Source of the DNA: Chryseobacterium gleum
GTDB lineage: Bacteria; Bacteroidota; Bacteroidia; Flavobacteriales_D; Sanyastnellaceae
Direction of reading: 5' to 3'
Assembly (NCBI GenBank): GCA_945878635.1
Contig: CAMCTV010000002.1
Coordinates: forward strand, 1-64,000
Length of the DNA stretch: 64,000 bases
This document shows positions 35,139 through 43,664 of the stretch, piece after piece. The translations under genes and the position numbers were made by a program. How positions within the stretch are numbered: the first letter of the stretch is position 1; each line of letters starts with the position of its first letter. The notes beneath the pieces are model-generated. The model was not told the DNA's origin. It saw only the letters and a program-made list of their open reading frames with translations, and searched no databases.

Positions 35139-36695
35139 ATGAAAATTAAACACTTATGTCTTCTTGCCGTTTTGCATTTGCAATCGGAATTGATTATTGG
35201 TCAGATGAATTGGGCTGAAAATGTTGCCCCCATTTTATTTGATCATTGCACCAAATGCCACCATCCTGGTGGTATAGGACCGTCCAGTTTTATGACATCA
35301 GATGAGGCTTCCAATAATGCAGCCTCTATTCTTGGTGCCATCCTAGATGGTTATATGCCCCCTTGGCCAGCCAATCCCGATTATCGGCACTTTATCAATG
35401 AAAACGTTCTCACTGAAACAGAAAAAAACACCATTGAAAATTGGGTAATGAATGGAGCACCCAGTGGCAATATCGCCCTTGCTCCCACTGCGCCTACCTA
35501 CGACAATCAGACGCAATTGGCGCAAGTTGACTTTAGCGGAACCACCCCCATCAATACCAGTCAAGCCGTTACACATGATTATTACAGGACTTTTGTCATT
35601 CCATCCAACTATTCAGTGGATCAATTTATAGATGGAATTGAAATCATTCCAGGAAATAGTGAAATTGTGCACCACGTTGTCATTTATTACGACCCCACCA
35701 ATGAATGCCTTTCATTGGATGCTGCAGATGCTGAACCTGGATTCCTGACCAACGGCACTGGGGGAGGTCTCCCTGCCGCGGCTCATTTCGTTGGTGCGTG
35801 GGTTCCCGGAAAAGGCCCTCAAAATTTACCACAAGGCTTTGGTATACGAGCAGAAGCCAATGGATACTATTTGATTGAAATGCACTACCCTGCAGGAAGT
35901 GTGGGTCAACAGGACGAAACCATACTCAACATCAAACACTCCTCAAGCAGCAATCCGCGAGAAGCCTGGTACAATCCAATCATTACGCACGACCCTTCCA
36001 CCCTTGATGAGGCCGCATTGATCATTCCGGCCAATACTGAAAGAACATTTCATGCCACGTATAATGTACCCATCAACATATCGCTGATTGGCATCTTTCC
36101 ACACATGCATCTGATTGGTGAAAGCATCAAAAGTTTTTGCGTTAATGGAACTGATAGTATTCCATTGATAGATATTCCTCAATGGGATTTTGATTGGCAA
36201 TTGGGTTATGATTACACCCAACTGGTTAGACTGCCTGCTCAGTCTCAACTCAAGGCCGTTGCCACTTATGACAACACCATCAACAACCCCAACCAACCAG
36301 TAAATCCTCCCCAATTGGTTACAGCAGGGGAAGAGACGAATGACGAAATGATGGTAATTTTTTATCTTTATACTTACTGGATGCCTGGAGATGAGAACAT
36401 TGTTATTGATCCAAATACTGCCATTTCAAGCAATACCCATGCACCCAATCTGTGGCGGTTTTACCCCAATCCCACCCATAAAGACATTCAATGGACTTGC
36501 ATTGGACCGCAGTACAGAAAAGCACAATTTACTATTTCAGACATGCATGGAAGGATTTGTAAAAAAGAACAACAAATGGTTGCTGGCAGAATGGAATCTG
36601 GAAGTGTTGATTTGAGTGAACTAAAACCAGGAGTCTATTTCATTCAAGTGGTTTCTAACGAATACACCCACACAGAAAAAATAATTCTTGAATAA
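35139..36695 (+). CDS. Secreted cytochrome c - PHM-type copper monooxygenase fusion with T9SS sorting domain
   Basis: 518 residues. After a signal peptide (ending IIGQ, about 22) comes a mono-heme cytochrome c domain: CTKCH (37-41) with a likely distal Met73 in GYMPPWP. A copper type II, ascorbate-dependent monooxygenase-like module follows. Its candidate copper ligands match those of PHM/DBH: His178-His179 and His249 for one site; His322, His324 (PHMHLIG) and Met404 or 405 (NDEMMV) for the other. A T9SS type A domain starts at FYPNPTHKD (441). PHM-type enzymes hydroxylate C-H bonds with O2 and need two electrons; the heme domain could supply them. The substrate is unknown. The gene lies 37 bases after the small basic protein gene and ends directly against the convergent ruvC. 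Confidence 0.85.
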   Translation: MKIKHLCLLAVLHLQSELIIGQMNWAENVAPILFDHCTKCHHPGGIGPSSFMTSDEASNNAASILGAILDGYMPPWPANPDYRHFINENVLTETEKNTIENWVMNGAPSGNIALAPTAPTYDNQTQLAQVDFSGTTPINTSQAVTHDYYRTFVIPSNYSVDQFIDGIEIIPGNSEIVHHVVIYYDPTNECLSLDAADAEPGFLTNGTGGGLPAAAHFVGAWVPGKGPQNLPQGFGIRAEANGYYLIEMHYPAGSVGQQDETILNIKHSSSSNPREAWYNPIITHDPSTLDEAALIIPANTERTFHATYNVPINISLIGIFPHMHLIGESIKSFCVNGTDSIPLIDIPQWDFDWQLGYDYTQLVRLPAQSQLKAVATYDNTINNPNQPVNPPQLVTAGEETNDEMMVIFYLYTYWMPGDENIVIDPNTAISSNTHAPNLWRFYPNPTHKDIQWTCIGPQYRKAQFTISDMHGRICKKEQQMVAGRMESGSVDLSELKPGVYFIQVVSNEYTHTEKIILE

Positions 36696-37262
36696 CTACT
36701 TTTTCCCAATAATCCGATCAGGATTGTTGGACAAAAAGGATTTCCAGGAATTGGACTTGGTGCCCAACAAGGGATTGGATGTTTGATAAAAATGACAAAC
36801 AGCAGCAGCCAAACCATCCGTTGCGTCCATCTTCTCCGGCATTTGAGAATCTTCTATTTTTAAAAGACGTTGTATCATCGCAGCAACCTGCTCTTTACTG
36901 GCATTTCCATTCCCTGTGATACTCTGCTTAATTTTTCTTGGAGCATATTCCGTTACGCTCAGTTGTCTGCTCAAAGCTGCGGCAATGGCCACACCTTGTG
37001 CCCTTCCCAACTTCAACATGGACTGCACATTTTTTCCAAAAAAAGGAGCTTCGATGGCCAACTCGTCAGGGTGAAAACCATCTATGAGCTCAACGCAACG
37101 TTCAAATATTCTCTTCAGCTTCAAAGCATGGTCATCTATCTTATCCAAACGAACAACGCCCAAAGCCAACAAAGACATTTGTTTACCTTTGACCTCAATG
37201 ATTCCGTAACCCAAAATGGATGTTCCCGGATCAATACCTAATATAATGCGCTCCTTTTGCAA
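36696..37262 (-). CDS. ruvC: Holliday junction resolvase RuvC
   Basis: A 188-residue endonuclease that cuts Holliday junctions together with RuvAB. The four acidic catalytic residues are visible: Asp11 (GIDPGTS), Glu71 (AIEAPFF), and Asp146 and Asp149 ([10 protein letters not shown]). The start is TTG 37262: an in-frame TAA lies 18 bases upstream, there is no ATG, and the reading from TTG ([13 protein letters not shown]) matches the usual distance to the catalytic Asp. It abuts the copper-monooxygenase gene stop-to-stop and is divergent from the glycosyltransferase, with start codons 8 bases apart. A possible -7 box TACTTTTA lies at 37291-37284 on the minus strand. ruvA is 14 kb away, so the ruv genes are dispersed. 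Confidence 0.94.
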   Translation of the reverse strand: MQKERIILGIDPGTSILGYGIIEVKGKQMSLLALGVVRLDKIDDHALKLKRIFERCVELIDGFHPDELAIEAPFFGKNVQSMLKLGRAQGVAIAAALSRQLSVTEYAPRKIKQSITGNGNASKEQVAAMIQRLLKIEDSQMPEKMDATDGLAAAVCHFYQTSNPLLGTKSNSWKSFLSNNPDRIIGKK

Positions 37263-37270
37263 TTGATGAT

Positions 37271-38371
37271 ATGGTTATGGTGCTAAAAGTAATGACAATT
37301 TCCATCGCAATCATGCTGCAATGCATCTATGCTTTTCAATTGTTGTGGTACCGGGGCAAAAGAAACAAAAAAACTGAATACCCTTCCTTTCAAACACCTC
37401 TACTCAGCATCGTCATTCCCTTTAGAAATGAAGCCCAACACATTCCAACTTTGCTTTCCAAATTGCATCAAATTCCGCAAGATGTTCTTGTTTATTGGGT
37501 CAACGACCACAGCGATGATGAAGGTTCCCATTGGCTCATCAACCATCTGCCTCAACATCATATTCTGCTAAAAAACCAAGGGCAAGGAAAAAAGTTAGCC
37601 TTGCATACTGCCATTCAACAGATTCCTGAGAATCACTGGATACTGACCATTGACGCTGATGTACAAATCTCCGATACCTGGTGGGAGAAGATTCGCCATC
37701 AATTCAACCCCAATTGCGCCCTTATGATTTTCCCCATTGCGATGATACCTGGAAAAAAATGGATTGAAATTTTTCAGTGTTTGGAATTCTCCTTCCTTCA
37801 AGCACTCACAAAAGGTAGCATTTTAAGACAACGTGCACAACTCAGCAATGGCGCTCACTTGGCATTTCAAAAAAAATACTACACACAAGCGAACGGCTAT
37901 TCCAGTCACTTGCACATCAGCAGCGGTGATGATCAATTTCTATTGGCAGCATTCCGAAAAAAAGGATGGGAAATAGGATGGGCCAACATGCAAGAAGAAA
38001 CAATTTCCATATCTCCATTGACCTCATGGAAAGCGCTTTTGTCACAGCGCGTGCGTTGGGCAGGAAAATCCAAAGCCCTAGAAATGGGAGACATGAAACT
38101 ATTGGCTTTCACCACAGCCATCAGCAATACCATTGCGCTCTATGCCTACGTTCAATTGTTCTCACAGCCCTTTGAAATCGGCGCAATAACATTGATAGCC
38201 TTGGTTTTCATCAAAATGGCCGCCGAATGGGAGGTTTTTCAAATGGTAAAAAATAGACCCCGTTTTATCACCCTTCTGTTTTTAATAATCTATCCATTCT
38301 GGGTGCTCACCGTAGGGATGTCCGTACTATTTTTAAAACAAGAATGGAAAGGCAGAGCAATCAAACATTGA
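37271..38371 (+). CDS. Membrane glycosyltransferase, family 2
   Basis: 366 residues. An N-terminal membrane helix ([18 protein letters not shown]) is followed by a GT-A domain: [30 protein letters not shown], the DxD-type motif TIDADVQ (about 130), [21 protein letters not shown] and the QRVRWAGK (QxxRW-type) motif. Two to three C-terminal helices follow. QxxRW is typical of processive polysaccharide synthases and related transferases, so a role in surface glycan assembly is likely; donor and acceptor are unknown. The gene overlaps the following permease gene by 28 bases. Several close starts are possible (37271, 37277, 37292). Confidence 0.85.
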   Translation: MVMVLKVMTISIAIMLQCIYAFQLLWYRGKRNKKTEYPSFQTPLLSIVIPFRNEAQHIPTLLSKLHQIPQDVLVYWVNDHSDDEGSHWLINHLPQHHILLKNQGQGKKLALHTAIQQIPENHWILTIDADVQISDTWWEKIRHQFNPNCALMIFPIAMIPGKKWIEIFQCLEFSFLQALTKGSILRQRAQLSNGAHLAFQKKYYTQANGYSSHLHISSGDDQFLLAAFRKKGWEIGWANMQEETISISPLTSWKALLSQRVRWAGKSKALEMGDMKLLAFTTAISNTIALYAYVQLFSQPFEIGAITLIALVFIKMAAEWEVFQMVKNRPRFITLLFLIIYPFWVLTVGMSVLFLKQEWKGRAIKH

Positions 38372-39270
38372 AAGTTTTTTGGGGGAAATTCTCTCAGGAT
38401 AAATGGGCCTTAGCAGGGTTGTATTTTATTGCACTTTTGTTCGTAGTTGGTTTATTGGGTCCTTTCATTCGTCCTGACAAATCGGAAAATGCCAACGACC
38501 AACAAATCCAATGGGCCAAACTTCCTCCGGTGAGTAAAGTTTACTATGATTGGGATGAGCAAGGCGAACGCAATCTTGAAGGCCAATCACAACAAAAAAC
38601 TTTCCTCTTGGGGACAGACCGTTTGGGTCGTGATATTCTATCTCGACTTATGGCGGGAACATACATCAGCCTGACTGTAGGATTCATCTCTGTGGCCATC
38701 TCGCTGCTTGTCGGTGTATTTATTGGTCTATTGGCTGGCTATTATCGGGGATGGGTAGACACCGCACTGTCGTGGATCATCAATGTCATTTGGTCCATTC
38801 CCAACTTATTGGTGGTGATGGCATTTATACTGGCATTTGGTGCAGGATTTTGGAAAGTATTCATTGCCATTGGTCTAACGATGTGGGTGGAAGTGGCCAG
38901 AGTTGTCCGCGGACAGATTTTAAGCATCCGTGAAAAAGAATACATTGAGGCCGCAAGATCCATGGGAATGACTGATGCACGAATCATGTTTCGTGAAATG
39001 CTACCACAATTGTGGCCCACACTCATTGTGATCTCAGCAGCCAATTTCTCCAGCGCCATTCTCATAGAAAGTGGAATGAGTTTTTTGGGATTGGGCGTGC
39101 AAATACCGGCCCCCAGTTGGGGCAACATGATCAGAGAAAATTACGCCATGATCCCTACCAAGCACGCGCACTTGGCACTGGCACCGGGCATTTGCATCAT
39201 GTTTACTGTTTTGGCATTGAGCTATGTGGGCAATGGATTGCGATCAGCATTGGACATTAAAAAAATATAA
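38344..39270 (+). CDS. ABC transporter permease, DppC/OppC type
   Basis: 308 residues with an N-terminal helix, a soluble loop of about 80 residues and five further helices. The segment FLLGTDRLGRDILSRLMAGTYISLTVGF is the classical OppC/DppC signature, and EYIEAARSMGMTDARIMFREMLPQ is the EAA loop that contacts the ATPase. The family imports peptides or nickel, or exports in a few cases. No DppB, ATPase or binding protein is nearby, so this subunit must work with partners encoded elsewhere. It overlaps the glycosyltransferase gene and abuts fcl in the same frame (TAA directly followed by ATG). Confidence 0.9.
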   Translation: MERQSNQTLKVFWGKFSQDKWALAGLYFIALLFVVGLLGPFIRPDKSENANDQQIQWAKLPPVSKVYYDWDEQGERNLEGQSQQKTFLLGTDRLGRDILSRLMAGTYISLTVGFISVAISLLVGVFIGLLAGYYRGWVDTALSWIINVIWSIPNLLVVMAFILAFGAGFWKVFIAIGLTMWVEVARVVRGQILSIREKEYIEAARSMGMTDARIMFREMLPQLWPTLIVISAANFSSAILIESGMSFLGLGVQIPAPSWGNMIRENYAMIPTKHAHLALAPGICIMFTVLALSYVGNGLRSALDIKKI

Positions 39271-40203
39271 ATGAATAAAAGTGATAAAATATTTGTAGCA
39301 GGACACCGCGGGATGGTGGGGTCAGCCATTTGTCGTAAATTACAACAAGAAGGTTATTCTCAAGTCATCACCCGCACCTCCAAAGAATTGGATTTGACCG
39401 ATCAAAAAGCGGTGACTGCGTTTTTTGAAATCGAGAAACCGCAATTTGTATTCTTGGCTGCGGCCAAGGTTGGAGGCATCCATGCCAATAATACCTACCG
39501 TGCCGATTTCTTGTACCGCAATTTGATGATTGAGAGCAATGTGATTCATGCATCTCATGTTCATGGTGTTCAAAAATTGCTCTTCTTGGGATCGTCTTGT
39601 ATCTATCCCAAAATGGCACCCCAGCCATTGAAAGAAGAGAGTCTTTTAACCGGTACATTGGAATACACCAATGAACCTTATGCCATCGCCAAGATTGCTG
39701 GTATCAAATTGTGCGAAGCCTACCGCGACCAATACGGAAGCAACTTTATTTCCGCCATGCCCACCAACTTGTATGGCCCCAATGACAACTATGATTTACA
39801 GAACTCACATGTTCTTCCCGCATTGATTAGAAAATTCCATGAAGCCAAAATCAATCAATCCCCTTCCGTGGAAGTATGGGGTACAGGAAGCCCCATGCGC
39901 GAGTTCCTGCATGTGGATGACTTGGCAGAGGCATGTTATTTTTTAATGCAACAATACAATAACAAGCAATTTGTCAATGTAGGGTGTGGTGAAGATCTGA
40001 GCATCAAATCACTTGCAGAAATGATACAAACCATTGTTGGCTTCCAAGGTGATTTGATTTGGAACACAGAAAAACCAGACGGTACTCCCAGAAAATTGAT
40101 GGACGTTTCTATGATTAAAGCATTGGGTTGGTCGCCCAAAATCAGCCTGGCACAAGGTATAGCCGCTGTCTACAACGAATATCAGCATAAACTACATTCT
40201 TGA
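39271..40203 (+). CDS. fcl: GDP-L-fucose synthase
   Basis: A 310-residue short-chain dehydrogenase that epimerises and reduces GDP-4-keto-6-deoxymannose to GDP-L-fucose using NADPH. The Rossmann loop [10 protein letters not shown] (11-20), the catalytic serine in GSSCIYP (108-109), Tyr137 and Lys141 (YAIAK) and the substrate motif [15 protein letters not shown] match the E. coli enzyme (Ser107, Tyr136, Lys140). Length is normal. Position between a permease and a RemB/Wzi-like gene supports use of fucose in a surface polysaccharide. The partner dehydratase gmd is not in the window. Confidence 0.95.
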   Translation: MNKSDKIFVAGHRGMVGSAICRKLQQEGYSQVITRTSKELDLTDQKAVTAFFEIEKPQFVFLAAAKVGGIHANNTYRADFLYRNLMIESNVIHASHVHGVQKLLFLGSSCIYPKMAPQPLKEESLLTGTLEYTNEPYAIAKIAGIKLCEAYRDQYGSNFISAMPTNLYGPNDNYDLQNSHVLPALIRKFHEAKINQSPSVEVWGTGSPMREFLHVDDLAEACYFLMQQYNNKQFVNVGCGEDLSIKSLAEMIQTIVGFQGDLIWNTEKPDGTPRKLMDVSMIKALGWSPKISLAQGIAAVYNEYQHKLHS

Positions 40204-40209
40204 AATGCC

Positions 40210-41778
40210 ATGAAAAAGCTTTCCCTGCAAATACAGCATTCGACAACTATTGCGGTTTTAATATTGTCTCTTAGTTCAATGTCAGGATGGGCACAACCGA
40301 TACCCATCGGTGATTATTGGAACAGAGAACTAGAGCGGGTTGAGCATTACAAAGGCAAACCTGCCTTTACTACTTACAAACCGCAACTCAAATCAACGGT
40401 CAATTTCAAAAGCATCACCGGTGAAGTAAAAGATTCCGTCAAATATTACTCAATGCTTTCACGTCTGATTTTTAGGGATCATTTGATTGAATTCAAAAAA
40501 CCAGAATACACCATTACCATTGATCCACTTTTACAATTGGAGGTATATCATGATATGAAAAATGAAGACTTCAACAACATGCGCGGGCGGATGTACAACA
40601 ATGGCCGCGGAGCCATCGTGCAGGGGCGCATTGGCAATGGCGTGGAATTTCAATCCATTTTTTTGGAAAGCCAAAGCGTTCTACCCTACTACCAAAGCCT
40701 TTGGGCTGACTCCACAGGCGTCATACCCGGTATGGGCCGTCACAAGGAATTTAAAAAATATGGGTATGACTATGGAATCTCTACCAGCTCATTGTTCATC
40801 GGATCAAAATCATGGTGGAATTTGGGACTGATGTATGGCAAACAATTTTTTGGAAATGGTTATCGGTCCTTGATATTATCAGATGCTTCCATGAATATGC
40901 CCATGGTTCAAATGGGACTTCAGAATCAACATTTCCAATACAAAAGCACGGTGGGCATTGGGCAGGAACAATCACGAATCCCATTGGGAAGCACGGGGGA
41001 AAGTTTGTTTAAGCGAAAATTAATCACTTGGAATTATTTGTCTTATTTACCAACAGAGAAATTAGAGGTTGCCTTGATGGAAACGGTAGTATCTGCCCGA
41101 TGGACACCGCAAGGAGTTGTTGCACCTGAGTTGCATGCATACATCCCTATCATAGGCGCTAGGGGTTGGATGGCCCAAAAGGACAGCAACGCAACAGTCA
41201 TGTATGGTGCCAATTTAAAGTGGAATGCCAATCGCAATACCACGTTTTATGGTCAGTATGGATGGGTCACCAAAGGCTTAGGAAAGGACGCATTGCAATT
41301 TGGCGCATTGTTCACAGACTTGGGAATGAAAAACTTGGATTTGCGTGTAGAGTACAATCAAGTGGGTGCTTATTTCTATTCGCAAAATGTAAACCTCATG
41401 TCGCTCACGCAGCAAAATCAACCCTTGGGCCACGCTTCAGGATCAGCATTGACAGAATGGTTGGTCAGAGGTCATTATCGCTGGAAAAGGTTGCTGGCAC
41501 AAGGATGTTATCATTGGATACAACAGAACATAGGAAGCTCTGCCAATCCTTATTCTATGCAGTATGGGGAAACCACAGGTAAGCGAGACTTACAATACTT
41601 CCAAGGGGAGATTGGATACTTGGTTCAACCACATACCCATCTGTGTGTTTGGTTGGGGGTGACGCAGTTGGACGAATTAAAAACAACATTAGAAAACAAG
41701 TATAAAACCAACATCACAGGACAAATAATAACCTTCAAGTTAACCAGTGACATTTGCTATCGGGCATTCGATTTTTAA
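40210..41778 (+). CDS. RemB/Wzi-like outer-membrane protein (capsule assembly family)
   Basis: 522 residues with a signal peptide (ending SGWAQ, about 29). The mature part is rich in alternating aromatic beta strands, as expected for an outer-membrane barrel. The segment GKQFFGNGYRSLILSDAS resembles the hallmark of Wzi capsule-assembly proteins and of the Flavobacterium gliding protein RemB (FWGNGYRSLLLSDN-like). Wzi anchors capsule at the surface; RemB is a cell-surface motility protein. Lying between fcl and a WecA-like transferase fits a role in surface polysaccharide. The match is from memory of the family and not from a search. Confidence 0.72.
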   Translation: MKKLSLQIQHSTTIAVLILSLSSMSGWAQPIPIGDYWNRELERVEHYKGKPAFTTYKPQLKSTVNFKSITGEVKDSVKYYSMLSRLIFRDHLIEFKKPEYTITIDPLLQLEVYHDMKNEDFNNMRGRMYNNGRGAIVQGRIGNGVEFQSIFLESQSVLPYYQSLWADSTGVIPGMGRHKEFKKYGYDYGISTSSLFIGSKSWWNLGLMYGKQFFGNGYRSLILSDASMNMPMVQMGLQNQHFQYKSTVGIGQEQSRIPLGSTGESLFKRKLITWNYLSYLPTEKLEVALMETVVSARWTPQGVVAPELHAYIPIIGARGWMAQKDSNATVMYGANLKWNANRNTTFYGQYGWVTKGLGKDALQFGALFTDLGMKNLDLRVEYNQVGAYFYSQNVNLMSLTQQNQPLGHASGSALTEWLVRGHYRWKRLLAQGCYHWIQQNIGSSANPYSMQYGETTGKRDLQYFQGEIGYLVQPHTHLCVWLGVTQLDELKTTLENKYKTNITGQIITFKLTSDICYRAFDF

Positions 41779-41816
41779 AAATTTGGCGTATCTTCACCTA
41801 ACCAAAACCAAAAACC

Positions 41817-42899
41817 TTGATTGTAGATTTAGCATTGGCTTTCTTAACAGCCTTGCTCTTGGTGATGATTGCCATGCCATCACTCATCAAAGTAGCCAAA
41901 CTGAAGCACCTGGTAGATGAGCCTGGTGATCAAAGGAAATTGCACAACCGCAGTATCCCAACGATTGGTGGCATCATGATTTTTGCAGGAACTTTATTTG
42001 CTTATTGCTTGATGTTTCCATCCAAAGATCAATGGATGATGGGTAACAATTATGATCCTTTGTCTGCACTCAATGAGTTTAAGTACTTGGTCGCTTCCAT
42101 GTTTGTATTGTTCTTTTTGGGATTGAAGGATGACATCATTGGTGTGGCGCCCAACAAGAAATTATATGTGCATTTTTTGGTAGGAATTATTTTGGTCTAT
42201 ATGGCAAACATCCGCATCACCAGTTTTTGGGGATTGTTCTCCGTGGGCGAATTGCCTTATTGGGTGAGTTTGGTGGTGAGTTTGTTTACCTACATCGTCA
42301 TTGTAAATTCCATCAATTTGATTGATGGCGTAGATGGATTGGCTGGAGGAATAGGCTTTATTGCCGCTGCTACATTTGGCGTTTGGTTTTACAGCACTGG
42401 TGACCTTCCGCTTTCCCTGCTGGCCTTCAGTTTAGCGGGTTCTTTGATTGGCTTTTTGTTTTTCAATTTCCAGCCAGCCAAGATTTTCATGGGCGATTCT
42501 GGATCATTGATTTTGGGGATGGTGCTGTATGTGTTGGCCATGAAATTGATTGAGTTTCCGCCCAATCGGATGTATGGGATATTGGCCAATGTATCCAAGC
42601 CTGTCCTGGCCATGGCCATTCTGTGTTATCCTTTGATGGATACGCTCAGGGCCTTCACTGTCAGAATTTCAAAAGGCACTTCACCATTCAAGGCGGACAA
42701 GAATCACATTCACCACAAATTATTGTCCATGGGATTTTCTCACCAACATGTTTGTTTTATACTTTACGGCTTTACACTGATTATCATAGGAATAACTTTC
42801 ATGATGCCCCCCAACACGCCCAACATCAGTTTGGCTGTTGTTTTTGTTACCACTTTCTTCAGTGCCAACGGCTTGTTTTGGTGGGGAAAGAAAAGTTGA
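41817..42899 (+). CDS. WecA/MraY-like undecaprenyl-phosphate sugar-phosphate transferase
   Basis: A 360-residue membrane protein with about ten helices that starts lipid-linked glycan synthesis by moving a sugar phosphate from UDP-sugar (GlcNAc in WecA) to undecaprenyl phosphate. Catalytic motifs are LKDDIIGVAPNKKL (the Asp pair), NSINLIDGVDGLAGG, FMGDSGSLILG and DKNHIHHKLLSMGFSH (the WecA-type His motif). Usual length. The start is TTG 41817: an in-frame TAA at 41799 excludes upstream starts and no ATG is near. A box TATCTTCA (41789-41796) lies 20 bases before it. The gene may be transcribed both from this box and with the glycan operon upstream. Confidence 0.93.
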   Translation: MIVDLALAFLTALLLVMIAMPSLIKVAKLKHLVDEPGDQRKLHNRSIPTIGGIMIFAGTLFAYCLMFPSKDQWMMGNNYDPLSALNEFKYLVASMFVLFFLGLKDDIIGVAPNKKLYVHFLVGIILVYMANIRITSFWGLFSVGELPYWVSLVVSLFTYIVIVNSINLIDGVDGLAGGIGFIAAATFGVWFYSTGDLPLSLLAFSLAGSLIGFLFFNFQPAKIFMGDSGSLILGMVLYVLAMKLIEFPPNRMYGILANVSKPVLAMAILCYPLMDTLRAFTVRISKGTSPFKADKNHIHHKLLSMGFSHQHVCFILYGFTLIIIGITFMMPPNTPNISLAVVFVTTFFSANGLFWWGKKS

Positions 42900-42936
42900 A
42901 TTCCTTTATTATTGAAACGCTTGTGACCAATCACTA

Positions 42937-42944
42937 TATATTGG
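42937..42944 (+). promoter_or_regulatory. Candidate -7 box of the 42967-43611 gene
   Basis: TATATTGG is one mismatch from TAnnTTTG and ends 22 bases before the ATG at 42967. Confidence 0.3.
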
Positions 42945-42966
42945 CGCATATTTAAAACTGAAAATC

Positions 42967-43611
42967 ATGAAAAAAACTTTAATCAATTCATTGATGTTAG
43001 CTTTCTCCAGCATCGGAATGGCACAAAGTAGCGCAGCTATAGAAGGCAAATGGGTATTGGAAGGTTTCTCTAACACCCTATACATACTTGAAGATGGTTT
43101 GAAATACACCTATTATTGTTCTTCATCAAACTGTGACTCTTTGTTCAATACCTACGAGGCAGCAGACGGAAATCATATGCCCGGTGCAAACAACTACACC
43201 TACACCAATGACAGCATTGTGATTGATCTTAATTTCGGTAATTTCTACGAAGCCGGAGTAAGTTTTCAATGTGACGGAAATGTTGTCGTTTTTAACAACA
43301 GCAATAATGGTAGATGGATTAGACTGGGCACTAACCTAGCCGATTGTAACTCAGTGGCAGTAAATAAGCATCAAGAACAAAATGGAATGAGTATATATCC
43401 TAATCCATCGGCTGATGTTTTCAATTTCTCTTTTGATAACAATATCAATGGTGAGATTTTGGTCTATGATTTATTGGGACAAAAAGTTTTTGGTGAAAAA
43501 ATCAACGGACAATTTTTAACCATCAACCTTTCTCACTTGTCAAAAGGAACATACCATGTCAGCTTAAAAACGAATCAAGGTGTTCAATATAAAAAGATAA
43601 TTATTGATTAA
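42967..43611 (+). CDS. Small T9SS cargo protein with lipocalin-like domain
   Basis: 214 residues. A signal peptide (1-19, ending GMAQ) precedes a domain of about 100 residues opening with IEGKWVLEGFSNTLYILEDGLKY and ending GRWIRLG, which looks like a lipocalin-like beta-barrel of the kind common in Bacteroidota. A T9SS type A sorting domain runs from MSIYPNPSADVFNF (about 139) to the end. The three cysteines in YYCSSSNCDS and FQCDG could pair. Function is unknown. It is a single-gene unit with its own terminator, convergent with sprA. Confidence 0.85.
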   Translation: MKKTLINSLMLAFSSIGMAQSSAAIEGKWVLEGFSNTLYILEDGLKYTYYCSSSNCDSLFNTYEAADGNHMPGANNYTYTNDSIVIDLNFGNFYEAGVSFQCDGNVVVFNNSNNGRWIRLGTNLADCNSVAVNKHQEQNGMSIYPNPSADVFNFSFDNNINGEILVYDLLGQKVFGEKINGQFLTINLSHLSKGTYHVSLKTNQGVQYKKIIID

Positions 43612-43633
43612 ATCAATTTCTATTGCTACTCCT

Positions 43634-43664
43634 AAACCCCTTCCTTTGAAGGGGTTTTTCTTTA
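43634..43664 (+). terminator. Terminator between the small cargo gene and sprA
   Basis: A 10-bp stem (43634-43643 AAACCCCTTC with 43648-43657) with loop CTTT is followed by a T-rich run on the plus strand. It directly abuts the sprA stop codon, so it serves the plus-strand gene best. Confidence 0.88.
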
